Part shown: positions 44,619 through 54,113 of the stretch, piece by piece | Layout of the letters: the number at the start of each line of letters is the position of its first letter | Position numbering within the stretch: the first letter of the stretch is position 1 | Source of the DNA: Herbaspirillum frisingense GSF30 | GTDB taxonomy: Bacteria > Pseudomonadota > Gammaproteobacteria > Burkholderiales > Burkholderiaceae_D | Assembly: GCF_000300975.2 (NCBI RefSeq) | Contig: NZ_AEEC02000002.1 | Location: 1 to 64,000 of the forward strand | Length of the DNA stretch: 64,000 nucleotides | Direction: 5' to 3' | The notes under the pieces: model-generated | The model's input: only the letters and a program-made list of their open reading frames with translations | What the model was told of the DNA's origin: nothing | Database searches by the model: none | Position numbers and translations under genes: made by a program

Positions 44619-44641
44619 TCTGGCGGGGAATTCCCTCCAGA
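44619..44641. promoter_or_regulatory. 23-bp palindrome upstream of ltnD
   Basis: TCTGG and CCAGA flank the inner repeat GGGGAATTCCC; overall 9 of 11 position pairs are complementary around the central A. There is no T-run after it, so an operator is more likely than a terminator. It lies 108 bases before the ltnD start. Confidence 0.55.
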
Positions 44642-44748
44642 CCAAGTTGGAAATACGGACGCCGGCATGAGCCGGCGTCGCATCATCAACCCGGCGCAAC
44701 GTCCTGCCCTCATTCATCGGCAGCGGCGCCAATAACGCGGAGGCAATT

Positions 44749-45645
44749 ATGTCCAGGAATGTAGGTGTGATCGGTTTGGGTGCCATGGGTTATGGCGTGG
44801 CCAGCTCGCTGTTGCGTGCCGGCTTCAACGTGCATGCCTGTGACGTGCGCAAGGAAGTCCTGGACAAGTTCGCCGCCGCCGGTGGCGTGGCCTGCGCCAA
44901 TCCGGCCGAGCTGGCCAAGTCGGTGGACGTGGTCATCACCCTGGTGGTCAATGCTGCCCAGACCGAGACCGTGCTCTTCGGTGACAACGGTGCCGTAGCG
45001 CAGATGAAGCCGGGCAGCGTGGTCATCTCCAGCGCCACCGTGGCGCCGGACTTCGCCATCGAACTGGGCCAGCGCCTGGCCGCCAAGGGCCTGCTGCTGC
45101 TGGACGCGCCGGTCTCCGGTGGCGCCGCGCGTGCCGCCTCGGGCGAAATGACGATGATGACCTCCGGCCCCGCCGAGGTCTACGCCAAGATCGAAGACGT
45201 GCTGGCTGGCATGGCCGGCAAGGTCTACCGTCTGGGCGATACCCACGGCATCGGCTCCAAGGTCAAGATCATCAACCAGCTGCTGGCCGGCGTGCACATC
45301 GCCGCCTCTGCCGAAGCCATGGCCCTGGGCCTGCGCGAAGGCGTCAATCCGGATGCACTCTACGACGTCATCACCCACAGCGCAGGTAATTCCTGGATGT
45401 TCGAAAACCGCGTGCCGCACATCCTCAATGGCGACTACACCCCACTGTCGGCCGTGGACATCTTCGTCAAGGACCTGGGCCTGGTGCTCGATACCGCCCG
45501 CCGCAGCAAATTCCCGCTGCCGCTGTCGGCCGCTGCCCACCAGATGTTCATGATGGCCTCCACCGCCGGTCATGGCGGCGAGGATGACTCGGCCGTCATC
45601 AAGATCTTCCCGGGCATCGACCTGCCGCCGGCCAAGGCCAAATAA
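44749..45645 (+). CDS. ltnD: L-threonate 2-dehydrogenase LtnD
   Basis: A 298-residue NAD-dependent dehydrogenase of the 3-hydroxyisobutyrate dehydrogenase family. The cofactor motif GLGAMGYGVA (residues 9-18), the substrate motif DAPVSGGAARA and the catalytic Lys173 (GSKVKIINQLL) are all present. In this gene order it oxidises L-threonate to 2-oxo-tetronate. The next genes encode the known follow-up kinase and decarboxylase, which supports the call over tartronate semialdehyde reductase. Confidence 0.92.
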   Translation: MSRNVGVIGLGAMGYGVASSLLRAGFNVHACDVRKEVLDKFAAAGGVACANPAELAKSVDVVITLVVNAAQTETVLFGDNGAVAQMKPGSVVISSATVAPDFAIELGQRLAAKGLLLLDAPVSGGAARAASGEMTMMTSGPAEVYAKIEDVLAGMAGKVYRLGDTHGIGSKVKIINQLLAGVHIAASAEAMALGLREGVNPDALYDVITHSAGNSWMFENRVPHILNGDYTPLSAVDIFVKDLGLVLDTARRSKFPLPLSAAAHQMFMMASTAGHGGEDDSAVIKIFPGIDLPPAKAK

Positions 45646-45690
45646 GTCGTCGGCAAGACGCCGTCACCACCACAGAATCGAGGAGCTTCC

Positions 45691-46977
45691 ATGTCCCAAT
45701 CCCGACCCTTGCTGGGCTGCATCGCCGATGATTTCACCGGCGCCACCGACCTGGCCAACATGCTGGTGCGCGGCGGCATGCGTACCGTGCAGACCATCGG
45801 CGTGCCCAGCGAAATGCCCGGCGTCGCTGCCGACGCACTGGTGATCGCGCTGAAGTCGCGCACCGTGCCGGCTGCCGAGGCCATCGAACAATCGCTGGCC
45901 GCGCTGCGCTGGCTGCAGCAACAGGGCTGCACGCAGTTCTTCTTCAAGTACTGCTCCACCTTCGACTCCACCGACGAAGGCAACATCGGCCCCGTTACCG
46001 ACGCGCTGATGAAGGAACTGGGCGTGGACTTCACCATCGCCTGCCCGGCCTTCCCGGAAAACGGCCGCACCCTCTATCGTGGCTACCTGTTCGTGGCCGA
46101 TGCGCTGTTGAACGAATCGGGCATGGAAAACCATCCGCTCACGCCCATGACCGACGCCAACCTGGTGCGCGTGCTGCAGCGCCAGACCGAGTCCAAGGTC
46201 GGCCTGGTGCGCTACGACACCGTGGCCCGTGGCGCGGCTGCCACCCAGGAGCGCTTCACCGCCCTGCGCACCGAAGGCGTGAAGATGGCGATTGCCGATG
46301 CCGTCTCCGACAAGGACCTGTTCACCCTGGGCGAAGCCTGCGCCGAACTGAAACTGATCACCGGCGGCTCCGGTGTGGCCCTGGGCCTGCCCGAGAACTT
46401 CCGCCGCGCCGGCCTGCTCACCGCCACCGGCGAAGCCGCGCAACTGCCCAAGGTCGATGGCCTGTCGGTGGTGCTGGCCGGTTCCGCCTCCAAGGCGACC
46501 AATGCCCAGGTGGCCGAATGGAAGGCCAAGCGTCCGGCCTTCCGCATCGATCCGCTGGCCCTGGCCCGTGGCGAAGACGTGGTGGCCCAGGCCCTGGCCT
46601 TTGCCGACGAGCGCATCAAGAACGAACCGGTGCTGATCTATGCCACCGCCACCCCTGACGAAGTCAAGGCGGTGCAGAAGGAACTGGGTGTGGCCAAGGC
46701 CGGCCATCTGGTCGAGCAGGCGCTGGCCAGCATCGCCGCCAGCCTCAAGCAGCGCGGCGTGCGCCAGTTCGTGGTGGCCGGTGGCGAGACCTCCGGCGCG
46801 GTGGTGCAGGCGCTGGATGTGCGGGCGCTGCGTATCGGCCCGCAGATCGATCCGGGCGTGCCGGCCACGGCCACGCTGGATGAGCAACCGGTGGCACTGG
46901 CCCTGAAGTCGGGCAATTTCGGCAGCGTCGATTTCTTCGAAAAAGCACTGCGCTACCTCGACGGGAAAACCGCATGA
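45691..46977 (+). CDS. otnK: 3-oxo-tetronate kinase OtnK
   Basis: A 428-residue four-carbon acid sugar kinase (DUF1537 family). It starts LLGCIADDFTGATDLANMLV, the diagnostic N-terminal motif. The C-terminal nucleotide-binding part has VVAGGETSGAVVQALDV. It phosphorylates 3-oxo-tetronate to the 4-phosphate. Its end overlaps otnC by four bases (ATGA). Confidence 0.93.
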   Translation: MSQSRPLLGCIADDFTGATDLANMLVRGGMRTVQTIGVPSEMPGVAADALVIALKSRTVPAAEAIEQSLAALRWLQQQGCTQFFFKYCSTFDSTDEGNIGPVTDALMKELGVDFTIACPAFPENGRTLYRGYLFVADALLNESGMENHPLTPMTDANLVRVLQRQTESKVGLVRYDTVARGAAATQERFTALRTEGVKMAIADAVSDKDLFTLGEACAELKLITGGSGVALGLPENFRRAGLLTATGEAAQLPKVDGLSVVLAGSASKATNAQVAEWKAKRPAFRIDPLALARGEDVVAQALAFADERIKNEPVLIYATATPDEVKAVQKELGVAKAGHLVEQALASIAASLKQRGVRQFVVAGGETSGAVVQALDVRALRIGPQIDPGVPATATLDEQPVALALKSGNFGSVDFFEKALRYLDGKTA

Positions 46978-47612
46978 GCCAGGAAAGCCAACTGCGTGAA
47001 GAGATCTGCCGCATCGGTGCTTCGCTGTACCAGCGCGGCTACACCGTAGGCTCGGCCGGCAACATCAGCGCCCGCCTCGACGACGGCTGGCTGATCACGC
47101 CTACCGACGCCTGCCTGGGCTACCTCGATCCGGCCGCCATCGCCAAGGTCAATGCGGCCGGCGAATGGGTCTCGGGCGACAAGCCCTCCAAGACGCTGGT
47201 ACTGCATCGCGCGATCTACGACAACAATCCCGAGATGCATGCCGTGGTGCACACGCACTCCACGCATCTGGTCGCGCTGACCATCAACGGCGTATACAGC
47301 GAACAGGACGTGCTGCCGCCGATCACACCGTACTACGTGATGAAGGTCGGCCACATCCCGCTGATCCGCTACGCCCGCCCGGGTGCACCGGAAGTGGCCG
47401 AGCAGGTCGCCAGGATCGCCACCAGCGTGCGCGGCGTACTGCTGGAACGCCTCGGCCCGGTGGTCTGGGAGAGTTCGGTGTCCAAGGCCGCCTTCGCCCT
47501 GGAAGAACTGGAAGAAACCGCCAAGCTGTGGCACCTCGCCGGTGGCCGCGCCACGCCGCTGGAAGAGCCCGCGCTGCAGGATCTGCGCGATACCTTCAAG
47601 GCGCGCTGGTAG
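46974..47612 (+). CDS. otnC: 3-oxo-tetronate 4-phosphate decarboxylase OtnC
   Basis: A 212-residue class II aldolase/adducin-family protein. VGSAGNISARL (phosphate-binding loop), SGDKPSKTLVLHRAIY and the zinc motif VVHTHSTHLVAL are present. It removes CO2 from 3-oxo-tetronate 4-phosphate to give dihydroxyacetone phosphate. Translation is coupled to otnK. Confidence 0.92.
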   Translation: MSQESQLREEICRIGASLYQRGYTVGSAGNISARLDDGWLITPTDACLGYLDPAAIAKVNAAGEWVSGDKPSKTLVLHRAIYDNNPEMHAVVHTHSTHLVALTINGVYSEQDVLPPITPYYVMKVGHIPLIRYARPGAPEVAEQVARIATSVRGVLLERLGPVVWESSVSKAAFALEELEETAKLWHLAGGRATPLEEPALQDLRDTFKARW

Positions 47613-47935
47613 GCCAGGCGATTTCAGGCAGGTCCGGACAAGTTGCGCAAGTTCGGGCCAGCCCAAGGAAGCTCGCGCCACCCAACAGCAACAACGCAAT
47701 CATGGCGGCCATCGAATGGCCGCCATGCCCTGCCTGCGCCCATCGTCAGGAGATAGGTGCAGGAATGGGACAAGAAAGCCGGCGCAAGACCGGTCCATCA
47801 ATGCCGGGTGTCAGCCTCTTTCGGAAGGGGAAGCTGGCGCCTCGATTGAATCCATAAATTGCCCGTCAGACCACGGGCACCAAGCAACCAGCGGCCGCAG
47901 CTGCAGCCGCGACACTCTTAGGGAGATGTAACACC
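47613..47935. other. Intergenic region between otnC and the MFS transporter gene
   Basis: 323 bases. It contains a perfect 11-bp-arm hairpin at 47702-47726 without a T-run, and the ribosome site AGGGAGA before the transporter start. The remaining sequence shows no gene that I can support. The gap is large for one operon, so a second promoter for the transporter is possible. Confidence 0.55.
47702..47726. other. Perfect hairpin downstream of otnC
   Basis: ATGGCGGCCAT (47702-47712) and ATGGCCGCCAT (47716-47726) pair perfectly around CGA. No T-run follows on either strand, so it is not a classic terminator; mRNA end protection or Rho-dependent termination with 3' trimming are options. Confidence 0.65.
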
Positions 47936-49249
47936 ATGACCACCGCAAGCAACACCGGCGTCGGACTCGACGTCAACGACAAGACCAAGGACGGTCTGTA
48001 CAAGAAAGTCTTCTGGCGCATCATGCCCTTCCTGATGCTGTGCTACGTGATCGCCTACCTGGATCGCGTCAACGTCGGCTTCGCCAAGTTGCAGATGTCG
48101 CAGGACCTGGGCTTTTCCGAGACCGTCTTCGGTCTGGGCGCGGGCCTGTTCTTCATCGGCTACTTCCTCTTCGAAGTGCCCAGCAACATCCTGATGCACA
48201 AGGTCGGCGCGCGCATCTGGATCGCCCGCATCATGATCACCTGGGGCATCCTCTCGGCGGCCTTCATGTTTGTGCAGAACGCCACCCAGTTCTACATCCT
48301 GCGCTTCCTGCTGGGTCTGGCCGAGGCCGGTTTCTATCCCGGCATCATCCTGTACCTGACCTACTGGTTCCCTTCACACCGTCGTGCCAAGGTGATCGCG
48401 GTGTTCATGTCGGGCATCCCCGTGGCCGGTATCCTGGGCAACCCGCTGTCGGGCTGGATCATGGATGCCTTCCACAACAATGGCGGCCTGGAAGGCTGGC
48501 AGTGGATGTTCCTGATCGAAGCCATTCCCGCCGTGCTGATCGGCGTGGCCACGGTCCTGTACCTGGACAACGACGTCAAGAGCGCCAAGTGGCTCAGTGA
48601 CGACGAAAAGAAGTCCCTGCAGGCCGACATCGACGGCGACGCCAAGGGCAAGGAGAGCAAGCACGGCTTCGGCGCCATCGTCAAGGATGCGCGTGTCTGG
48701 CTGATGTGCCTGATCTACTTCTCCTTCGTGATGGGCCAGTACGGCCTGACGCTGTGGATGCCGACCCTGGTCAAGGCCACCGGCGTGAAGGGCAACCTGG
48801 AAATCGGCCTGCTGTCGGCCATTCCCTTCGGCTGCGCCATCGTCGCCATGAACCTGATCGGCCGCAGCGCCGACCGCATGCGCGAGCGTCGCTGGCACCT
48901 GGTGATCCCGGCCCTGATGGGGGGTGTGGGCTTCGTGGGCGCGGCCTTGTTCGCCGACAACACCGCCGTGTCGATCGCCGCGCTGTCGCTGGCTGCCGCT
49001 GGCGTGCTGACCTGCGCACCGTTGTTCTGGTCGCTGCCGACCTCCTTCCTGTCGGGTGCTGCTGCAGCCGTCGGTATCGCCGCCATCAACTCGGTGGGCA
49101 ACCTGGCCGGTTTCGTCAGCCCCTACCTGATCGGTTACTTCAAGGACCTGACCCAGAGCAATGCGACCGGCATGTACATGCTGGCCATCATGCTGGTGGT
49201 AGGTTCGGTCGCCACCCTGATGACCAAGCCCAGCGTGGTCAACAAGTAA
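47936..49249 (+). CDS. MFS transporter, anion:cation symporter type (probable tetronate importer)
   Basis: A 437-residue major facilitator with about 12 helices. The segment CYVIAYLDRVNVGFAKLQMS is diagnostic for the ACS family (phthalate, tartrate, glucarate and threonate-type importers). ATG 47936 has AGGGAGA upstream. It lies between otnC and otnI, so it probably imports the pathway's acid substrate. Confidence 0.9.
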   Translation: MTTASNTGVGLDVNDKTKDGLYKKVFWRIMPFLMLCYVIAYLDRVNVGFAKLQMSQDLGFSETVFGLGAGLFFIGYFLFEVPSNILMHKVGARIWIARIMITWGILSAAFMFVQNATQFYILRFLLGLAEAGFYPGIILYLTYWFPSHRRAKVIAVFMSGIPVAGILGNPLSGWIMDAFHNNGGLEGWQWMFLIEAIPAVLIGVATVLYLDNDVKSAKWLSDDEKKSLQADIDGDAKGKESKHGFGAIVKDARVWLMCLIYFSFVMGQYGLTLWMPTLVKATGVKGNLEIGLLSAIPFGCAIVAMNLIGRSADRMRERRWHLVIPALMGGVGFVGAALFADNTAVSIAALSLAAAGVLTCAPLFWSLPTSFLSGAAAAVGIAAINSVGNLAGFVSPYLIGYFKDLTQSNATGMYMLAIMLVVGSVATLMTKPSVVNK

Positions 49250-49265
49250 TGTGATGTCCCGTTCG

Positions 49266-49293
49266 AAGCCCGCATGCCTGTGCCTGCGGGCTT
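49266..49293 (+). terminator. Weak terminator candidate after the MFS gene
   Basis: AAGCCCGCA (49266-49274) and TGCGGGCTT (49285-49293) pair perfectly; only a broken T-run (TGACGTTTTC) follows. It may reduce transcription into otnI. Confidence 0.45.
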
Positions 49294-49375
49294 TGACGTT
49301 TTCTGCACCGTCGGTGTCTGCGCGGCGATCCGCGTTCGCGCTACACTGGCCCCCTTCGTTATCAAGGAGAACCCG

Positions 49376-50179
49376 ATGCTGCGTTTTGCCGCCAACCTGA
49401 GCATGATGTACGTGGAACACGATTTCCTGGACCGCTTCGCCGCCGCCGCCAAGGATGGCTTCTCCGGCGTCGAGTTCCTGTTCCCGTACGACTATCAGCC
49501 GCAAGAGATCAAGTCGCGCCTGGAGGTCAACGGCCTGACCCAGGCGCTGTTCAATGCGCCTCCGGGTGACTGGGCTGCCGGCGAGCGCGGTATTGCCTCG
49601 CTGCCGGGCCGCCAGGACGAATTCAAGCGCAGCATCGACACCGCGCTGGAATACGCCGCCGTGATCGGCAACCAGACCCTGCACGTGATGGCCGGCCTGA
49701 TCAAGCCTGATCAGGATCGCGCACAGCACCGCGCCGTGTATCTGGACAACCTGTCGTACGCTGCGCACCAGGCCGAGTCCGCCGGCCTGACCGTGGTCAT
49801 CGAGCCGATCAACACCCGCAACATTCCCGGCTTCTTCCTGAACCGCCAGGATGATGCGCAAGCCATCTGCGCCGAAGTGGGCGCCCCCAATCTGAAGGTG
49901 CAGTTCGACTGCTACCACTGCCAGATCGTCGAGGGCGACGTCGCCGTGAAACTCAAGCGCGACATGCCCGGCATCGGCCACATCCAGATCGCCGGTGTGC
50001 CGGAACGTCACGAGCCAGACGTGGGCGAGCTGAACTATCCCTACCTGCTGAAACTGATCGATTCGCTGGGTTACCAGGGCTGGATCGGTTGCGAATACAA
50101 CCCGGCCGGCGCTACCTCGGCTGGCCTGGGCTGGCTGAAGGCCCTGGCCGAACAGGGACTGACGACGCTGAAGAAGTAA
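49376..50179 (+). CDS. otnI: 2-oxo-tetronate isomerase OtnI
   Basis: A 267-residue TIM-barrel protein of the hydroxypyruvate isomerase family. Metal-binding segments include [32 protein letters not shown] and [10 protein letters not shown]. It converts 2-oxo-tetronate from LtnD to 3-oxo-tetronate for OtnK. ATG 49376 has AAGGAG seven bases upstream; the longer frame to 49274 covers the hairpin after the MFS gene and is unlikely. Confidence 0.9.
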   Translation: MLRFAANLSMMYVEHDFLDRFAAAAKDGFSGVEFLFPYDYQPQEIKSRLEVNGLTQALFNAPPGDWAAGERGIASLPGRQDEFKRSIDTALEYAAVIGNQTLHVMAGLIKPDQDRAQHRAVYLDNLSYAAHQAESAGLTVVIEPINTRNIPGFFLNRQDDAQAICAEVGAPNLKVQFDCYHCQIVEGDVAVKLKRDMPGIGHIQIAGVPERHEPDVGELNYPYLLKLIDSLGYQGWIGCEYNPAGATSAGLGWLKALAEQGLTTLKK

Positions 50180-50216
50180 GTGCCCAGGCGCCCGCAAGTT
50201 GGGCGTCGATGCAACG

Positions 50217-50252
50217 GAATGCCGCCCGGTGTTGTGCCGGGCGGCATTTTTT
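50217..50252 (+). terminator. Rho-independent terminator of the threonate cluster
   Basis: ATGCCGCCCGG and CCGGGCGGCAT form a perfect 11-pair stem and are followed by six T. It lies about 40 bases after the otnI stop. Confidence 0.93.
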
Positions 50253-50269
50253 GTTGATGGTCAGAGGGT

Positions 50270-50758
50270 TCAGGCGGAGGGCTGACTTCGTGCAGCCCCG
50301 GTCTTGGTGGGACCTTTTTCTTCATGGGCCTTCCGCGATCGGGGCTCGGCGACGGAAGACTGAGGCGAAGCCGATTTCCTGATGGGCCTGCCTTTCGTCG
50401 CAGGCTTCGCAGGTTTGGCAGCGGCAGGTTTTCTCGCTTTGCGAATTGCCCGCGCGGGGCAGATGCTCAAGCGGATGCCAAGCGCGTCCAGCAGGCGCAG
50501 GATCGTTCCCAGCCTCGGTTCGGCGCCCGGCTTCAGGGTCTTGTAGAGGCTCTCCCGTCCCAGCCCGGCCTTGCTGGCGACTTCTGCAATGCCGCGGGCG
50601 CGGATGACGTCACTGAGTGCGGCCATCAGGAAGGCAGGATCGTTCTCTTCGAAGGCGGCTTCGAGATAGGCGACCATTGCCTGGTCGCTGTCGAGATAGT
50701 CCACCGGATCGAATACGGAGACTTGCAGATCCCCGCTGCTGAATTTCCGACTTGTCAT
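50270..50758 (-). CDS. Addiction-module antidote (HTH) with long basic tail
   Basis: A 162-residue protein. Residues 1-102 match the small HTH antidote family paired with Gp49-like toxins: FDPVDYLDSDQAMVAYLEAA, then an HTH around residues 48-77 (VIRARGIAEVASKAGLGRES). After residue 102 comes a 60-residue Lys/Arg/Ala/Pro-rich tail (KARKPAAAKPAKPATKGRPI) like histone H1, which the family usually lacks. It follows the toxin gene by 27 bases. Confidence 0.82.
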   Translation of the reverse strand: MTSRKFSSGDLQVSVFDPVDYLDSDQAMVAYLEAAFEENDPAFLMAALSDVIRARGIAEVASKAGLGRESLYKTLKPGAEPRLGTILRLLDALGIRLSICPARAIRKARKPAAAKPAKPATKGRPIRKSASPQSSVAEPRSRKAHEEKGPTKTGAARSQPSA

Positions 50759-50785
50759 GCTGGCTCCCTTGATGTCCTGGCCGAA

Positions 50786-51085
50786 TCACTTCTTCCTGAG
50801 TTGCCGCCAGAGTTCCCTGGCTGCCAGAATGTCGCGCGCCTGAGAAGACTTGTTGCCGCCACATAGAAGGAGATAGGTTATCTCTCCTTCGCGGGCGAAA
50901 TAGACACGATACCCAGGGCCATACGCTATCCGCATTTCACTGACGCCATCGCCCACAGGTTCGCAGTCGCCGAGGTTACCCTGTCCCGCACGTACGATGC
51001 GGGCCACGATTCGCGAACGCGCCCGCAGGTCCTTCAGACCGGCCAGCCACGTCTTGAACTTTCCGGTTTCCTTGATGGTGTACAT
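50786..51085 (-). CDS. Gp49/HigB-like RelE-superfamily toxin
   Basis: A 99-residue protein starting MYTIKETGKFKTWLAGLKDL and containing GDCEPVGDGVSEMRIAYGPG then YRVYFAREG and TYLLLCGGNKSSQ, which are hallmarks of the phage Gp49-like (TIGR02683-type) RelE toxins. They cut mRNA. Toxin-first order is usual for this group. I chose ATG 51085; the longer frame to 51124 would run into the operator. Confidence 0.86.
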   Translation of the reverse strand: MYTIKETGKFKTWLAGLKDLRARSRIVARIVRAGQGNLGDCEPVGDGVSEMRIAYGPGYRVYFAREGEITYLLLCGGNKSSQARDILAARELWRQLRKK

Positions 51086-51126
51086 CGACGGCAGCCTGAT
51101 CCTTGAACGCGATATCGCGCGCAATT

Positions 51127-51142
51127 GTATCCATATGGATAC
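51127..51142. promoter_or_regulatory. Perfect 16-bp palindrome, toxin-antitoxin operator
   Basis: GTATCCATATGGATAC is fully self-complementary. It lies 42 bases upstream of the toxin start and overlaps a possible leftward -10 box TACAAT (51129-51124). This is the expected site for autorepression by the antidote's HTH. Confidence 0.75.
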
Positions 51143-51265
51143 TTCGCTGCCGAAGCGCCATGTTACCAGAAGCTGAAAATCGTGAAATGACGAGCGCGCA
51201 CGCCGGCATCGTACCGGTCGTACGCAATACGGAAGGGGAAGAAAAGGCGTTGGTGGAGCAGTAAT

Positions 51266-51877
51266 TCAGAACAGATCGATATCCCCGCCCACCGGCTTGG
51301 CCTGCAGCTTGGAGGCATATTCGCGTTCGCGGCTGGCCAGGTCGGCGCCGGCGTCCTTGATCTTCTTGACCAGCACCTTGCCGCTGCGGGGGAAGAAGTG
51401 GACCTTGCGCGGCCAGATGTCGTTGAGGTCTTCGGCCACCACGCGGATCTTTTCAGCCGAGAGGAAGCTCCTGACGAAGGCGGCATTGCGTTCGCCGACA
51501 TTCATCGCGTTCATCCCGCGCAGCACCGCACCGCCACCGAATACCTTGCATTCCAGGTTCTCGCGGCGGGCGCCGGCCTTGAGGACGTCGTTGATCAACA
51601 CTTCCATGGCATAGGTGCCGTAGCGCATCGAGGCCGAGACGGGGCTATCGGCCTCGCCACCGCCGTCGGGCAGCATGAAGTGGTTCATCCCGCCCACGCC
51701 GCTGACGCGATCGCGCAGGCAGGCTGATACGCAGGAACCCAGTACGGTGACGATCATCATGTCGGCGCCGGTGTAGTAGTACTCGCCCGGCAGGATCTTG
51801 GCGGTTTCGCAGTCGAAGGCCCGGTCGTGATAGACGTAGGAAGCGAAATTCTCCGGCTTGTTGATGACGGTCTGCAT
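51266..51877 (-). CDS. cheD: Chemoreceptor glutamine deamidase CheD
   Basis: A 203-residue enzyme that deamidates glutamines of methyl-accepting chemotaxis proteins. The active Cys49 (VLGSCVSACLRD) and His66 (GGMNHFMLP) are visible, as is FGGGAVLRGMNAMNVGERNA. I chose ATG 51877; the upstream frame to 52222 has no family match. No other chemotaxis gene is nearby, so it is an isolated copy. Confidence 0.9.
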   Translation of the reverse strand: MQTVINKPENFASYVYHDRAFDCETAKILPGEYYYTGADMMIVTVLGSCVSACLRDRVSGVGGMNHFMLPDGGGEADSPVSASMRYGTYAMEVLINDVLKAGARRENLECKVFGGGAVLRGMNAMNVGERNAAFVRSFLSAEKIRVVAEDLNDIWPRKVHFFPRSGKVLVKKIKDAGADLASREREYASKLQAKPVGGDIDLF

Positions 51878-52388
51878 ACGGGCCCCTGGCTGTTCTGGTG
51901 ATCCCTGTGAGGGATGGTGACTGTTTTTGCTGTTCCCATTGTCGGCCCTGCGTCGTGCAGCCGGTATCGGGGATTTCCTGAGCGAGAACAGGCTTGTGCC
52001 GGCGTGGTAATGAGGGATATCCGCAATCGCCACCCGTATCGGCACCGTGCTACCCTGCGCTCCCTCGACATGACCCGATCCCGGTCCGCTCTGACGGAGA
52101 CGATTTGTACAGGCATTCCCCAAATGCCGGAGACAGGCATCGGACAGGCAGTTGAATCCGGCAGGCACGCCGCGGGCAGCGACCCCCGACCCGTGACGTG
52201 CGCCGTGGCCCCGCGCGGCCACGCCCGGTCGCCGATACGCCGCCAGGCAGTGGCGCGTATTGCACGTGGCGCCTCATGTCGCGCCTGCCCTCCACGGCAG
52301 GTGTGCAGGAAGCGTCCCGCACCGGTTGTCCGACTCCCGCGCCTGGCGCAGGGAGGCAGCCCTCTCTCCATCACAAACGGTTTAGACA
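51878..52388. other. Divergent gap between cheD and the malate:quinone oxidoreductase gene
   Basis: 511 bases that should hold both promoters. I see no convincing gene, hairpin or repeat in it. The ribosome site for the oxidoreductase gene is weak (GGTTTAGACA before ATG 52389). Confidence 0.5.
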
Positions 52389-54038
52389 ATGTTGAAAAAA
52401 TCTTTCCTGGCCTTGCTGGGATTCGTAGTTGCGCTGGTCACCGTACCAGCCTCGCAGGCGGCCGACGTCAAGAAGGTCGACGTGCTGCTGATCGGCGGCG
52501 GCATCATGAGCACCACCCTGGCGGTCTGGCTCAACGAGCTGGAACCGGGTTGGTCCATGGAAATGGTCGAGCGCCTGGGTGGCGTGGCCGAGGAAAGCTC
52601 CAACGGCTGGAACAATGCCGGCACCGGCCACTCGGCCCTGGCCGAACTGAACTACACGCCCGAAGACAAGAACGGCAAGATCCAGATCGCCAAGGCCATC
52701 GAGATCAACGAAGCCTTCCAGATCTCGCGCCAGTTCTGGTCCTGGCAGGTCAAGAACGGCGTGCTGAAGAACCCGCGCTCCTTCATCAATTCGACCCCGC
52801 ACATGAGTTTCATCTGGGGCGACGAGAACGTGGCCTATCTCAAGAAGCGCTATGAGGCGCTGCAGGCCAGCCCGCTGTTTGCCGGCATGCAATATTCGGA
52901 AGACCACGCGCAGATCGCCAAGTGGGTACCGCTGATGATGGAAGGTCGCGATCCGGCGCAGAAGATGGCCGCCACCTGGACGCCGCTGGGTACCGACGTG
53001 AACTTCGGCGAGATCACCCGCCAGTTCGCCGGCTATCTGCAGAGCCGCCCCAATTTCGCGCTGAAGCTCTCCAGCGAAGTGCGCGACATCACCCGCAACG
53101 CTGACGGCAGCTGGCGCATCGGCTACAAGAACCTCAAGGATGGCAGCACCACCGAGACCGATGCCAAGTTCGTCTTCATCGGCGCCGGTGGCGGCGCGCT
53201 GAAGCTGCTGCAGAAATCCGGCATCCCGGAAGCGCGTGACTACGCAGGCTTCCCGGTCGGTGGTTCGTTCCTGATCACCGACAACCCTGCCATCGCCGAG
53301 CGCCACCTGGCCAAGGCCTATGGCAAGGCTTCCGTGGGCGCGCCGCCGATGTCGGTGCCGCACCTGGATACCCGCGTGCTGGATGGCAAGCGGGTGATCC
53401 TGTTCGGACCCTTTGCGACCTTCTCGACCAAGTTCCTCAAGCAAGGCTCGCTATGGGACCTGTTCTCCACCGCCACCACCCACAACGTCTGGCCGATGGC
53501 CCGCGTCGGTATCGACGAGTATCCGCTGGTGGAATACCTGGCCGGCCAGTTGATGCAGTCCGATGACCAGCGTTTCGCAGCCCTGAAGGAATACTTCCCC
53601 AATGCAAAGAAGGAAGACTGGCGCCTGTGGCAAGCCGGCCAGCGCGTGCAGATCATCAAGCGCGACGACAGCAAGGGTGGCGTGCTGAAGCTGGGTACGG
53701 AGATCGTGGCCTCGGCCGACGGCAGCATGGCCGGCCTGCTGGGTGCATCGCCCGGTGCCTCCACCGCAGCGCCGATCATGCTGACCGTGCTGGAGAAGGT
53801 CTTCAAGGACAAGCTGGCCACACCCGAATGGCAGCAGAAGGTGCGCCAGATCGTCCCCAGCTACGGCACCAGGCTCAATGACCATCCCGACCAGGTTGCC
53901 AAGGAATGGGCCTATACCAGCGAGGTGCTGCAACTGGCACCGCCGCCGGTGATCGCCCCCAAGGCCGGTGGCAAGGACAGCGCCAAGGGCAGCATGGAAA
54001 AGCCCAAGGCCAATGCCGCAGCCGACATGGCGCTGTAA
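52389..54038 (+). CDS. mqo: Malate:quinone oxidoreductase with N-terminal signal-like segment
   Basis: A 549-residue FAD enzyme that oxidises malate to oxaloacetate and reduces quinone. FAD motif: [20 protein letters not shown] (residues 31-50); then [22 protein letters not shown], a strong Mqo signature, and [16 protein letters not shown] near the C-terminus. Unlike the classic cytoplasmic-face form, it begins with a hydrophobic signal-like stretch (1-25, ending SQAAD). The C-terminus has a Lys/Ala-rich tail. Monocistronic with its own terminator. Confidence 0.92.
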   Translation: MLKKSFLALLGFVVALVTVPASQAADVKKVDVLLIGGGIMSTTLAVWLNELEPGWSMEMVERLGGVAEESSNGWNNAGTGHSALAELNYTPEDKNGKIQIAKAIEINEAFQISRQFWSWQVKNGVLKNPRSFINSTPHMSFIWGDENVAYLKKRYEALQASPLFAGMQYSEDHAQIAKWVPLMMEGRDPAQKMAATWTPLGTDVNFGEITRQFAGYLQSRPNFALKLSSEVRDITRNADGSWRIGYKNLKDGSTTETDAKFVFIGAGGGALKLLQKSGIPEARDYAGFPVGGSFLITDNPAIAERHLAKAYGKASVGAPPMSVPHLDTRVLDGKRVILFGPFATFSTKFLKQGSLWDLFSTATTHNVWPMARVGIDEYPLVEYLAGQLMQSDDQRFAALKEYFPNAKKEDWRLWQAGQRVQIIKRDDSKGGVLKLGTEIVASADGSMAGLLGASPGASTAAPIMLTVLEKVFKDKLATPEWQQKVRQIVPSYGTRLNDHPDQVAKEWAYTSEVLQLAPPPVIAPKAGGKDSAKGSMEKPKANAAADMAL

Positions 54039-54113
54039 GGTGCCAGCCCCGGTGTGACGGAATCGGCAAGCCGTGATGCGGCGGCCTGATCCCCGCACCA
54101 GGAAATCGAAAGA

